Origin: MED-G116 sp038107835
GTDB taxonomy: Bacteria; Pseudomonadota; Alphaproteobacteria; Puniceispirillales; Puniceispirillaceae
Assembly (NCBI GenBank): GCA_038107835.1
Contig: JAYNHH010000028.1
Coordinates: 1-30,093, forward strand
Length of the DNA stretch: 30,093 nt
Direction of reading: 5' to 3'
Made by a program: the position numbers and the translations under genes. The notes below the pieces were generated by a model. It saw only the letters and a program-made list of their open reading frames with translations, was not told the DNA's origin and made no database searches. Below are positions 8,191 to 16,797 of this stretch, one piece after another; positions within the stretch are counted from its first letter, which is position 1, and the number at the start of each line of letters is the position of its first letter.

Positions 8191-9624
8191 TCACATCAAT
8201 AGCTTGCCCGGGTTCAGCAGATTGTCCGGGTCGAGCGCCGCCTTGATCGCTTTCAGCATGTCATAGGCGACGGGGTCTTTCAGCTCCCGCATCACCGCCT
8301 GCTTGTCGGTGCCGATTCCATGTTCGGCGCTGATTGAGCCGCGCCATTTGACCACCGCATCCTGCAGCGCCTGTTTGATCGCCTCGGCTTCTTCCGGATG
8401 GTCCTTCGGGTCCGCATCATAGGGCCGGGCGCAGCTGTGCAGATTGCCATCGCCCATATGCCCAAAGGCAATGCAGAACGGTCCGGGGGCAATCGCGGCG
8501 AAGGCGGCCTCCAGATCGGCAATCGCGCCCGGCAGATCGGACACCTGAAAGCTCACATCCGAGAGCAGCCAGTTGCCATGCCGCTGCATTGCATCCAGCG
8601 TATCCTCGCGCATCGTCCACAGATTGCGCCGCTGCGCCTCGGAATAGGCGACCACCGCATCCTCGGCGATGCCGGCCTCAAAAGCCTCGGCCAGAATCTC
8701 CTCAAGCTGTGCGGTCAGCGCCAGCTTGCCATCGGCACCAGCTTTTGCATCCTCGGCGGACCCGGCGGCAATCTCGACAATCACCGACAGCGGCGGGCTG
8801 TAGGAAAAGGGCGCGGTGATATGGTCCAGATATTTGACGCACAGATCATACATCAGCTGGCCGAACAGCTCGAACGCCTCAACGCGGCCAGCTGTCTGTG
8901 CCTGTACAAAATTCATCAGCTTCAGCGCGGCGCTCACATCTGGCACCACCACCATGGCGGTGGCATAGGCCTCTGGCCGCGGTACCAGCTTCAGACTGGC
9001 TGCCGTAATGATGCCAAGCGTACCCTCGGACCCGACCATCAGATTGATCAGATCATAGCCGGTATTGTTCTTTTTCAGCGCTGGCAACAGATCCATCACC
9101 TCGCCCGATGCCGTCACCACCTCAAGCCCCATGCACAGGGCGCGCGCATTGCCATAGCGGATGACATTCAGCCCCCCGGCATTGGTGCCAAGCGCGCCGC
9201 CAATATGCGCGGTTCCCTTCGCGCCAAAGACAAGCGGGAACATCAGTCCCGCCTGATCGGCCGCTTTGTGCAGATTTTCGATGATACAGCCTGCCTCGGC
9301 AATCATCACCTGCCCGTCCGTGTCGATGGTGCGGACATTGTTCATCCGTTCGAGCGACATCAGCAGGATACCCTCGGCCTCACCAGCGATGGTCGCCCCG
9401 GTCAGCCCGGAATTGCCACCAAGTGGGATGACCGGCGTCTTCGTCGCGGCGCAGGCCTTCATGATCGCGGCAACGGCACGGGTACTGTCGGGCCGGACGA
9501 CATAGAGCGGGTGTGACTCATACAGCCCCAGCCAGTCCCGGCGGTAGCGCGGTTCAATGGCATCGCCTGTCAGCACATGCGCCTTCCCGCAGATCTCGAT
9601 CAACCGGTCGGTGAATTCTGTCAC
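8191..9624 (-). CDS. FAD-binding D-2-hydroxyacid dehydrogenase (GlcD/D-lactate/D-2-hydroxyglutarate type)
   Basis: About 477-residue flavoprotein of the vanillyl-alcohol-oxidase fold (FAD_binding_4 plus C-terminal FAD-oxidase domain). The FAD loop is PLGGNSGLTGA near residue 67, a second FAD contact is GSEGTLGIITAA, the metal-binding motif GHMGDGNLH lies in the C-terminal third, and EHGIG near the end. I prefer the GTG at 9624: AGGGAG lies seven bases upstream and the resulting start, (M)TEFTDRLIEICGKAHVL, looks like the family; ATGs at 9642 and 9669 are alternatives. It follows uraD in the same direction, so a substrate in purine breakdown is possible, but the motifs only say D-2-hydroxyacid. 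It ends at the shared terminator with mmsA. Confidence 0.85.
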   Translation of the reverse strand: MTEFTDRLIEICGKAHVLTGDAIEPRYRRDWLGLYESHPLYVVRPDSTRAVAAIMKACAATKTPVIPLGGNSGLTGATIAGEAEGILLMSLERMNNVRTIDTDGQVMIAEAGCIIENLHKAADQAGLMFPLVFGAKGTAHIGGALGTNAGGLNVIRYGNARALCMGLEVVTASGEVMDLLPALKKNNTGYDLINLMVGSEGTLGIITAASLKLVPRPEAYATAMVVVPDVSAALKLMNFVQAQTAGRVEAFELFGQLMYDLCVKYLDHITAPFSYSPPLSVIVEIAAGSAEDAKAGADGKLALTAQLEEILAEAFEAGIAEDAVVAYSEAQRRNLWTMREDTLDAMQRHGNWLLSDVSFQVSDLPGAIADLEAAFAAIAPGPFCIAFGHMGDGNLHSCARPYDADPKDHPEEAEAIKQALQDAVVKWRGSISAEHGIGTDKQAVMRELKDPVAYDMLKAIKAALDPDNLLNPGKLLM

Positions 9625-9677
9625 TTCGGCACTCCCTATCATGTCACTCTCACAGCAAAAATCATTCACCCTGCTGG

Positions 9678-10214
9678 TCAGCCAGCCAGCATTTCCAGCC
9701 GCAGACGGGCAATCTTATGGACCTCGGCAAGCGCCGTGGCAAACTCGGTTCTCTCGTCATTGTCGATCCGGCGGCGGAAGGCGGCCAGAATATCAGCCCG
9801 TGTCAGCCCCCGCACGGCGATAATGAAGGGATGTCCGAATTTCTCCCCATAGGCAGTGTTCAGCGCCTGAAAGGCGGCAAATTCCTCCGGGCTGCACCGG
9901 TCAAGGCCGGCACTGGCCTGTTCTGCTGTTGAATCCGCCGTAAGCCCGCCATCAATCGCCAGCTTTCCGGCCAATTCCGGGTGTGCGCACAGCAGCGCAA
10001 GCTGCCGCTTGTTGCCGGCGGTATCGACAATTGCGGCCATGCGGTCGGCGAGATGGTTGATCCGGTCATCGGCAGGGCCAAGTCCGGCTGCCAGCACCGC
10101 CAGCGCCACCCAGTCGGAATGTTCATAGATGCCGCCAAACTGCGTTAGGAATTGCTGTCGGCTCAGCTGTTGCGGGCTGACCGCAAAAACCGGATTTCCA
10201 GCATCGTCTGCCAT
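9678..10214 (-). CDS. uraD: 2-oxo-4-hydroxy-4-carboxy-5-ureidoimidazoline (OHCU) decarboxylase
   Basis: 178-residue cytoplasmic enzyme that decarboxylates OHCU stereospecifically to (S)-allantoin, the last step of the urate oxidase pathway. Typical blocks are seen in order: FGGIYEHSDWVA (about 26-37), AHPELAGK with the catalytic His78, STAEQASAGLD (95-105) with Glu98, LNTAYGEKFGHPFIIAVRG (118-136), and a C-terminal helical arginine-rich tail. Length is near the family's 165-180. The ATG at 10214 has a GGGGGTGA ribosome site; a GTG one codon earlier is also in frame. It is divergent from hiuH, whose product makes the OHCU it consumes, across a short A+T-rich gap with a long dyad, so joint control of both arms is likely. 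Confidence 0.94.
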   Translation of the reverse strand: MADDAGNPVFAVSPQQLSRQQFLTQFGGIYEHSDWVALAVLAAGLGPADDRINHLADRMAAIVDTAGNKRQLALLCAHPELAGKLAIDGGLTADSTAEQASAGLDRCSPEEFAAFQALNTAYGEKFGHPFIIAVRGLTRADILAAFRRRIDNDERTEFATALAEVHKIARLRLEMLAG

Positions 10215-10262
10215 CACTCACCCCCTGCTCATTCCCTGCACACACAAGCGTGAGCATGGGGA

Positions 10263-10287
10263 TATTTATTTGCAAGTTCAATAAATA
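10263..10287. promoter_or_regulatory. 25-bp dyad in the uraD/hiuH divergent promoter region
   Basis: Eight-base arms TATTTATT and AATAAATA flank a nine-base centre. It is the most A+T-rich point in the 113-bp gap between uraD and hiuH, where both promoters must lie. The layout fits an operator for a dimeric regulator acting on both transcripts. No regulator gene is in the window. Confidence 0.4.
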
Positions 10288-10327
10288 ATTGGCATCGTTT
10301 TTCGTTGGGCTATGGGAGTTTGTTCAA

Positions 10328-10681
10328 ATGGGTCGTTTGACCACACATGTTCTGGATACCGCTGCTGGCATGCCGGCGGCCGGTCTTGTAATTGATCTTT
10401 ATCGCTGTGATCAGACGGACCGGCACCTGCTTCTGTCTGTCACCACAAATGGTGATGGCCGGTGCGATGCGCCGCTGCTGGAGGGAACGGATTTTGCCAC
10501 GGGGCGGTACCAGCTGGTCTTTCATGCGGCGGCCTACCTGCGGGCCGTGGGAACATCATTGCCCGAAATGCCGTTTCTCGATGAGATTGTGATTGCCTTT
10601 GGCATCGACAATGCAGACCAGCATTATCATGTGCCGTTGCTACTCTCGCCCTACGGCTATTCGACCTACCGCGGCAGCTAG
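10328..10681 (+). CDS. hiuH: 5-hydroxyisourate hydrolase (transthyretin-related)
   Basis: 117-residue transthyretin-like protein that hydrolyses 5-hydroxyisourate, the product of urate oxidase, to OHCU. The N-terminal signature LTTHVLD (4-10), the GRCDAPLL block, HYHVPLLLSPYGYSTY and the invariant C-terminal YRGS are all present, so the gene is intact. The ATG at 10328 is preceded by GGGAG at about nine bases; the frame is open further upstream but only from a TTG without family similarity. There is no signal peptide, so it is cytoplasmic. It heads the plus-strand purine operon, 11 bases before xdhA. Confidence 0.95.
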   Translation: MGRLTTHVLDTAAGMPAAGLVIDLYRCDQTDRHLLLSVTTNGDGRCDAPLLEGTDFATGRYQLVFHAAAYLRAVGTSLPEMPFLDEIVIAFGIDNADQHYHVPLLLSPYGYSTYRGS

Positions 10682-10692
10682 CGGAGTTCGCG

Positions 10693-12183
10693 ATGCGCGA
10701 TTATGTGACCTTTATCCTGAATAACGAGGTGCAGACGCTCTCCGGTCTTGCCGGTGATACCACGCTGCTTGCCTGGTTGCGGCGCACGCGCCGGCTGACC
10801 GGTTCAAAGGAAGGCTGTGCCGAGGGGGATTGCGGTGCCTGCACCGTTGTTCTCGCCCGGCCTGACGCCAGCGGCAGGATGGTGTGGCGGCCGGTCAATG
10901 CCTGCATCCTGTTCATGGGAATGCTGGAGGGGGCGTCGGTCACCACAATCGAGGGGCTGTCCGATGGTGCAGGTGGTCTGCATCCCTGCCAGCAGGCGAT
11001 GGTCGATTTTCACGCTTCACAATGTGGGTTCTGCACGCCCGGTTTTGTCATGTCGCTGTTTGCCGCCTGGTGCAATGGTGACGGTCTGGAGGCGGCGGCC
11101 ATTGATGACACGCTGGCTGGCAATCTATGCCGCTGCACCGGTTACCGGCCGATTGTCGATGCTGGACTGTCGCTTGTCGGGGGTGATCTGCCTGCCTTTG
11201 AACTGGCCCGCCGCCAGACCGAGGCCGGGTTGATGGCAGAAATCGCACATGACGAGACGGTTCGGTTTGCCGATGACGGGGCGGCAGGAAATGTCGCCTT
11301 TGTGGCGCCCGCCAGGGCGGATGAATTCACCGGTTTCTATGCCGACAATCCCGATGCGACGATTGTCTCTGGTGCCACCGATGTCGGGCTGTGGGTGACC
11401 AAGCAACAGCGGCATCTGCCGGTGATGCTGTGGACAGGCCGTGTGGCTGGCTTCAAACAGACTGCCGAGACCGGCGATCACCTGCGGATTGGCCCTGCGG
11501 TCACGCATCAGCAGGCAATGTCTGACCTCGCGGCGCGCTGGCCGGATTTTGGCGAGGTAATGCGCCGCTTTGGCTCGCTGCAGGTGCGCAGCAGCGGTAC
11601 GATCTGTGGCAACATTGCCAATGGCTCGCCGATTGGCGATCTGCCGCCAATGCTGATCGCTCTGTCTGCCGCGGTGGAACTGACGGCTGGCACGACAAGG
11701 CGGCGGTTGCCGCTGGAGGCGTTTTTCCGTGATTACGGTGTTCAGGACCGGCAGACGGGCGAATTTGTCTCTGCCATCCTGTTGCCGCTGGCACCGGCCA
11801 CGCATCTTCGCTGCTACAAGATTTCAAAACGCTTTGACCAGGACATCTCGGCGGTCATGGGGGCTTTCAACATTGCCGTCGCCGATGATGTGATCATTTC
11901 GGCGCGCCTCGCCTTTGGCGGTATGGCGGCAACGCCAAAACGCGCCACACATGCCGAGGCGGCGCTTCAGGGAGCGCCCTTTACCGAAGCCAGTTTCCGG
12001 GCCGCTGCGGCCCATATGGCTGACGATTTCACACCGATCAGCGACATGCGCGCGTCTGCCGCCTATCGGTTACAGGTGGCGCGCAATCTTGTCGTGAAAT
12101 ATGGGCTTGATCTGACCGGTGCCGGATCGGTGCGTCTTGCCGGCCGGTCGGGGTCGGCGCTTGCCGGTGCACGGGGGATGTGA
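10693..12183 (+). CDS. xdhA: Xanthine dehydrogenase small subunit (2Fe-2S and FAD)
   Basis: 496-residue electron-transfer subunit of xanthine dehydrogenase. The N-terminal plant-type ferredoxin domain has Cys42, Cys47, Cys50 (in EGCAEGDCGACT) and Cys71; the second [2Fe-2S] domain has Cys111 and Cys114 (QCGFCTPGF) and Cys146 and Cys148 (NLCRCTGYRP). The FAD domain follows from about 200, with VSGATDVGLWVTKQQR and SSGTICGNIANGSPIGDLPP. The C-terminal CO-dehydrogenase flavoprotein-like domain fills the rest. It passes electrons from the molybdenum site of XdhB to NAD. GGAG sits ahead of the ATG. Its TGA overlaps the xdhB ATG by one base, so translation is probably coupled. Confidence 0.96.
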   Translation: MRDYVTFILNNEVQTLSGLAGDTTLLAWLRRTRRLTGSKEGCAEGDCGACTVVLARPDASGRMVWRPVNACILFMGMLEGASVTTIEGLSDGAGGLHPCQQAMVDFHASQCGFCTPGFVMSLFAAWCNGDGLEAAAIDDTLAGNLCRCTGYRPIVDAGLSLVGGDLPAFELARRQTEAGLMAEIAHDETVRFADDGAAGNVAFVAPARADEFTGFYADNPDATIVSGATDVGLWVTKQQRHLPVMLWTGRVAGFKQTAETGDHLRIGPAVTHQQAMSDLAARWPDFGEVMRRFGSLQVRSSGTICGNIANGSPIGDLPPMLIALSAAVELTAGTTRRRLPLEAFFRDYGVQDRQTGEFVSAILLPLAPATHLRCYKISKRFDQDISAVMGAFNIAVADDVIISARLAFGGMAATPKRATHAEAALQGAPFTEASFRAAAAHMADDFTPISDMRASAAYRLQVARNLVVKYGLDLTGAGSVRLAGRSGSALAGARGM

Positions 12184-14543
12184 TGACACCGCCTGATACC
12201 GGCCACAGCAAGGACATCCAGACGACCAGCGGTATTGCCGGTGACATCCGTACCCCGCTGCGCCATGACAGTGCGCACAAACATGTTGCCGGTACCGCGA
12301 TCTATGTCGATGACATCGCCACCCCCGAAAACAGCCTTGTGGTGCTGATTGCGCAGAGTCCGCATGCGCATGCGCGCATCACCGCGATGGATCTGTCGGC
12401 TGTTGCCGCCGCGCCCGGCATCGCACGGGTGATGAGCGCCGCAGATATTCCGGGAAAGAATGACTGTGCGCCGGTCTATGGCGATGATCCGGTTTTTGCC
12501 GACACCGAGGTAAATTATGTCGGCCAGGCGGTGTTTGCCGTTGCCGCCGAGACGATGGCGGCGGCCCGGGCTGCGATTGGCCTTGCCAAAATCAGCTATG
12601 AGGAGCTGCCGGCGATCATAACCATCGAGGCGGCGATGCAGGCAGGCTCGTTTCTGGGGCCGGCGGCGACCATGGCGTGCGGCGATCCTGATGCGGCCAT
12701 CGCCGCGGCGCCGCGCACCCTCAGCGGCAGTATCGATATTGGCGGACAGGAGCATTTCTATCTCGAGGGCCAGGCAGCGCTGGCGTTTCCGGGTGAGGAT
12801 GGCGATATGCTGGTCCATGCCTCGACCCAGCATCCAAGCGAGATCCAGCACAAGATCGCCGACGTTCTCGGCATGGGCAATCATGCCGTGACCGTCGAAA
12901 TCCGCCGTATGGGTGGCGGCTTTGGCGGCAAGGAAAGCCAGGGCAGTCTGCCGGCGATCACGGCGGCGCTGGCGGCGCATCTGACGGGCCGGCCGGCGAA
13001 AACGGTCTATGACCGTGATGATGATTTCATGCTTACCGGCAAGCGCCATGATTTCCGCATCGATTATCAAATTGGTTTTGACGATGAGGGGCGCATTCTT
13101 GGCGCGGTGTTTGACCAGGCCATGCGGTGTGGCATGTCATGGGATCTGTCCGAGGCGATTGCGGCGCGCGCCATGTGCCACGCCGACAATGCCTATCACA
13201 TTCCGCACATGCGTGTTGTCTCGCACCGCTGCAGGACCCACACCCAGTCAAACACTGCCTTTCGCGGCTTTGGTGGGCCACAGGGGATGCTGGGGGTTGA
13301 ACGGGCCATCGACGAGGTGGCGCATCATCTCGGGCTGGACCCGCTGGTTGTCCGGCGGCGCAATTTCTATCCGCACAGGTCGGTACCGGCGGCGCAGCAT
13401 GGCGTCACCCAATATGGCCAGACAGTGGCCGACTGCATCATCCAGGACATCGTTGACGAACTCGAGACAACGGCTGACTACACCCGGCGGCGCGCCGAGA
13501 TCGAGGCGTTCAACAGCGCCAATGATCTGGTCAAGCGCGGCATTGCCCTGACACCGGTGAAATTCGGCATTTCCTTCAATACGCAGTTTCTCAATCAGGC
13601 TGGCGCTCTTGTCCATGTCTATAGTGACGGGTCGGTGCAGCTCAACCACGGCGGCACCGAGATGGGGCAGGGGCTGAACACCAAGGTGGCGCAGATTGTC
13701 GCCAATGAATTCCAGATTGATATCGACACTGTCAGAATTACCGCAACAACCACCGGCAAGGTGCCGAACACGTCGGCAACGGCGGCATCGTCTGGCACTG
13801 ATCTCAACGGCATGGCGGCGCAGGCGGCGGCCCGCACCATCCGGCTGCGCATCCGTGATTTTCTGGCGGCGCAGCATGATCTGCCGGCTGATGCGGTGCG
13901 CTTTGTCGCTGGTCACGTGCATCTTGGCGAGACCAGCATCAGCTTTGCCGACGCTGTCAGGGCGGCCTATCTTGGCCGGGTGTCGCTGTCCTCAACCGGC
14001 TTTTACGCGACGCCGAAAATCCATTGGGACAAGGATCGCGGCCAGGGTCGACCTTTCTTCTACTATGCCTATGGCGCGGCTGTCACCGAGGTTGCCATCG
14101 ACATGCTGACGGGCGAGAACCGGATCCTGCGCACCGACATCATCCATGATGCCGGCAGGTCGCTCAATCCGGCGATCGACATTGGCCAGATCGAGGGTGG
14201 CTTTGTCCAGGGGGCTGGCTGGCTGACAACCGAGGAGCTGGTGTGGGATGATGCCGGGCGGCTGAGCACGCATGCGCCCTCGACCTATAAAATTCCGGCC
14301 TGTGCTGACCGGCCGGCAATTTTCAATGTGGCGCTTTTTGGCGATGGTGAGAATCTCGAGGACACCATCCATAAATCGAAAGCTGTTGGCGAGCCGCCGC
14401 TGATGCTTGCCATCAGCGTGCTGATGGCGCTGTCGCACGCTCTGACGGCTGTGGGTGCGGCTGACTATCCGGCACTGGACGCGCCGGCAACGCCTGAGCG
14501 GCTGTTGCTTGCGGCCATGCGCCTTGGGGCCGATCATGGCTGA
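12183..14543 (+). CDS. xdhB: Xanthine dehydrogenase large subunit (molybdopterin-binding)
   Basis: 786-residue molybdenum subunit that hydroxylates hypoxanthine to xanthine and xanthine to urate. The active-site residues known from Rhodobacter capsulatus and bovine enzymes are all in place: Glu195 in GQEHFYLEGQ, Arg361 in NTAFRGFGGPQ, and the base Glu737 in AVGEPPL. Molybdopterin contacts RRMGGGFGGKE (241-251), GGTEMGQGLNTK (490-501) and TSATAASSGTD (530-540) are also seen. The Arg361 match favours purine rather than aldehyde substrates. The ATG at 12183 overlaps the xdhA stop, and the end overlaps xdhC by eight bases. Confidence 0.96.
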   Translation: MTPPDTGHSKDIQTTSGIAGDIRTPLRHDSAHKHVAGTAIYVDDIATPENSLVVLIAQSPHAHARITAMDLSAVAAAPGIARVMSAADIPGKNDCAPVYGDDPVFADTEVNYVGQAVFAVAAETMAAARAAIGLAKISYEELPAIITIEAAMQAGSFLGPAATMACGDPDAAIAAAPRTLSGSIDIGGQEHFYLEGQAALAFPGEDGDMLVHASTQHPSEIQHKIADVLGMGNHAVTVEIRRMGGGFGGKESQGSLPAITAALAAHLTGRPAKTVYDRDDDFMLTGKRHDFRIDYQIGFDDEGRILGAVFDQAMRCGMSWDLSEAIAARAMCHADNAYHIPHMRVVSHRCRTHTQSNTAFRGFGGPQGMLGVERAIDEVAHHLGLDPLVVRRRNFYPHRSVPAAQHGVTQYGQTVADCIIQDIVDELETTADYTRRRAEIEAFNSANDLVKRGIALTPVKFGISFNTQFLNQAGALVHVYSDGSVQLNHGGTEMGQGLNTKVAQIVANEFQIDIDTVRITATTTGKVPNTSATAASSGTDLNGMAAQAAARTIRLRIRDFLAAQHDLPADAVRFVAGHVHLGETSISFADAVRAAYLGRVSLSSTGFYATPKIHWDKDRGQGRPFFYYAYGAAVTEVAIDMLTGENRILRTDIIHDAGRSLNPAIDIGQIEGGFVQGAGWLTTEELVWDDAGRLSTHAPSTYKIPACADRPAIFNVALFGDGENLEDTIHKSKAVGEPPLMLAISVLMALSHALTAVGAADYPALDAPATPERLLLAAMRLGADHG

Positions 14544-15540
14544 GGCAAACTGGATCACCGAGGCGCTGCAGCGCATTGATGCGCATGGTGCCGTCGCCAG
14601 GGCCAGCCTGATTGGCGTCAAGGGTTCGGCCCCGCGTGAGGCGGGGGCGATGATGCTGATCAGCCCGGACGACATCTGGCAGACCATTGGCGGCGGGACG
14701 CTCGAATTTGAGGTGATGCAGCAGGCGCGCGCGCTCCTTGCCGCTCTGCCTGCCGATGCCAGCTGGCACCGGCGTGTCATCACGGCGGCGCTTGGTCCCG
14801 ATATGGGGCAATGTTGCGGCGGTGTCGTGCGCCTGCTTCTTGAGGTTTTTTCCGCTGCTGAACGTCCGGTACTCGCCGACCTTGCCGCCCTGCCGGCTCC
14901 GGTCGTGCTGGCGCATCCGCTGGCAGGTGGGGCGGCGCTTGCCTGCGCTGCATCCTCGGCCAGAACTGGCGCTGATGCGCTTGGCCTCACCGCTGACAGA
15001 AATCTGTTTCTGGCGTGCCGTGACCTGCCGAGGCGCCCGCTCTTTGTCTATGGGGCGGGGCATGTTGGCCGCGCGCTTGTCGGGATTCTGGCGTCACTTG
15101 ACCTGGATGTTCATTGGATTGATATCAAACCGGCGCGCTTTCCGGCGGTCATCCCTGATGGGGTGCGCCGTGTCATCGCCAGCGATCCATCGATAATTGC
15201 CGGCCATGCGCCGCCTGATGCCATTCATCTGGTGATCACTCACAATCATGCACTTGACGAGGCGATCTGCCACAGGCTGCTGGCTGGTGACGGCTTTGCG
15301 CGGCTTGGTCTGATTGGCTCGGCAACGAAGGCCGCACGGTTTCGCCAGCGGCTCGCGAGGGCTGGCATCAGCCAGGACCAGCTTGCCCGTCTGGTCTGTC
15401 CGATCGGCATTCCGGGGATTGATGGAAAGCAGCCAGCGCGTGTGGCGCTCTCAATCGCGGCCCGGGTTGCCATCTGGCAGCAGGAGCTGGACATTTCACA
15501 GAACAGCCGTGATCAGGTCACGGTGCCGGTCACTGCATAG
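14536..15540 (+). CDS. xdhC: Xanthine dehydrogenase accessory protein XdhC
   Basis: 334-residue chaperone that binds molybdenum cofactor and helps insert its sulphurated form into XdhB. The N-terminal XdhC/CoxI domain has KGSAPREAGAMM (29-40), GGGTLEFE (52-59) and GPDMGQCCGG (87-96) with its paired cysteines, which are important for cofactor binding in the family. The C-terminal Rossmann-like domain begins at about 170 with FVYGAGHVGRALVG. The ATG at 14536 overlaps the end of xdhB by eight bases; the frame is open upstream but inside xdhB. The stop is nine bases before puuD. Confidence 0.94.
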   Translation: MAEANWITEALQRIDAHGAVARASLIGVKGSAPREAGAMMLISPDDIWQTIGGGTLEFEVMQQARALLAALPADASWHRRVITAALGPDMGQCCGGVVRLLLEVFSAAERPVLADLAALPAPVVLAHPLAGGAALACAASSARTGADALGLTADRNLFLACRDLPRRPLFVYGAGHVGRALVGILASLDLDVHWIDIKPARFPAVIPDGVRRVIASDPSIIAGHAPPDAIHLVITHNHALDEAICHRLLAGDGFARLGLIGSATKAARFRQRLARAGISQDQLARLVCPIGIPGIDGKQPARVALSIAARVAIWQQELDISQNSRDQVTVPVTA

Positions 15541-15549
15541 GGGGAACTG

Positions 15550-16797
15550 ATGCAAGACTATCTTTGGCTATGGTCAGAATTACTGATCCGGTGGGTGCAT
15601 GTCATTGCCGGCATTGCGTGGATTGGCTCATCCTTTTATTTCATCGCGCTGGATCTCAGCCTGAAGCCGGGTCGTGAGCTTCCCGATCAGGCGCATGGTC
15701 AGGCCTGGCAGGTGCATGGCGGAGGCTTCTATAATCTGGTCAAGTATCTGGTCGCCCCGTCAAAAATGCCGGATGAGCTCACCTGGTTCAAATGGGAGGC
15801 CTATGCCACCTGGATTTCCGGCTTTGCCCTGCTGACGGTGATCTATTACACGGCTGCTGGCCTGTATATGATCGATCTTGAGATTCTCGACATCGAACCG
15901 TGGCAGGCGGTTGCCATCAGCCTTGCCGGCATCGCCATTGGCTGGGGTTTCTATGATGGCATCTGCCGCAGTCCTCTTGGCCGCAGCGATGCCGCGCTTG
16001 CCACCGCCGGCTTTGTCTTTCTGGTGGCGCTTGCCTGGGGCTATACGCAGATTTTCTCGGCCCGTGGTGCCTTTGTCCAGATGGGGGTGACGATCGGTAC
16101 GATCATGGTGGCCAATGTGTTGATGGTGATCATCCCCGGGCAAAAGAAGGTCGTTGCCGCGCTGCGGGCTGGCGATGCGCCCGACCCGCGTTATGGCGCC
16201 CGTGGCAAACAGCGCTCGCTGCACAATAATTACCTGACGCTGCCGGTGATTTTCGTGATGATCGGTGGTCACTATCCGGCGATCTTTGCCACCGACTATG
16301 CCTGGGTCATTCTGGCGCTGGTGCTGGTGATCGGTGCGCTGATCCGGCATTTCTTCAACACCAAACACAGGGGTGATCCGCCGCCCTGGTGGGTCTGGTT
16401 TGCCGCTGGAGCGCTCACCATCATGGCAATTTTCCTCAGCCATGCGGGCGCGCCGCTCAGACAGGTTGATCAGGCGGCCTATGAGGAATATGAGTTCGGC
16501 ACCGGTGCCCAGCTCCATCTGGCAGCGGTCGAGCTTGTCACCGAACGCTGCAGCATCTGCCACGCCCATGAACCGCAATGGGAGGGGCTTGCCTTTGCGC
16601 CAAAGGGCATTGTTCTGGAAAGTGAGGCTGACATTCTTGCCGCTGTCGATGGTATTTTCTGGCAGGCGGCCGCCTCGCATGCGATGCCGCCCGGCAATGT
16701 CATCTGGGTCGATGATGAGGAGCGTCTGATGCTTGCCAACTGGCGGGCCATGCTGCGCGGTGGCGCTGTGCAGGGGGGCAGGGCTGGCGATGGGTGA
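15550..16797 (+). CDS. puuD: PuuD-type urate oxidase: membrane domain plus cytochrome c domain
   Basis: 415-residue integral membrane urate oxidase that delivers electrons from urate to the respiratory chain rather than making H2O2. The urate oxidase N-terminal domain (about 1-300) shows roughly eight hydrophobic helices, including 12-36, 87-109, 118-137, 151-168, 178-197, 233-246, 250-266 and 281-298. A conserved loop reads HGGGFYNLVKYLVAPSKMP (56-74). The C-terminal cytochrome c domain (about 320-400) has CSICH (Cys334, Cys337, His338) and a likely axial Met379 in SHAMPPGN. The fused haem domain implies that the C-terminus faces the periplasm and that c-type cytochrome maturation is present. 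The end overlaps puuE by eight bases. 5-Hydroxyisourate is passed on to HiuH. Confidence 0.95.
   Translation: MQDYLWLWSELLIRWVHVIAGIAWIGSSFYFIALDLSLKPGRELPDQAHGQAWQVHGGGFYNLVKYLVAPSKMPDELTWFKWEAYATWISGFALLTVIYYTAAGLYMIDLEILDIEPWQAVAISLAGIAIGWGFYDGICRSPLGRSDAALATAGFVFLVALAWGYTQIFSARGAFVQMGVTIGTIMVANVLMVIIPGQKKVVAALRAGDAPDPRYGARGKQRSLHNNYLTLPVIFVMIGGHYPAIFATDYAWVILALVLVIGALIRHFFNTKHRGDPPPWWVWFAAGALTIMAIFLSHAGAPLRQVDQAAYEEYEFGTGAQLHLAAVELVTERCSICHAHEPQWEGLAFAPKGIVLESEADILAAVDGIFWQAAASHAMPPGNVIWVDDEERLMLANWRAMLRGGAVQGGRAGDG

Noticed and set aside
8398..9516. 372-codon plus-strand open frame
   Set aside because: Antisense of the FAD dehydrogenase; low-complexity translation without recognisable motifs.
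12063..13070. 335-codon minus-strand open frame
   Set aside because: Antisense of xdhA/xdhB, where every active-site motif of xanthine dehydrogenase is on the plus strand.
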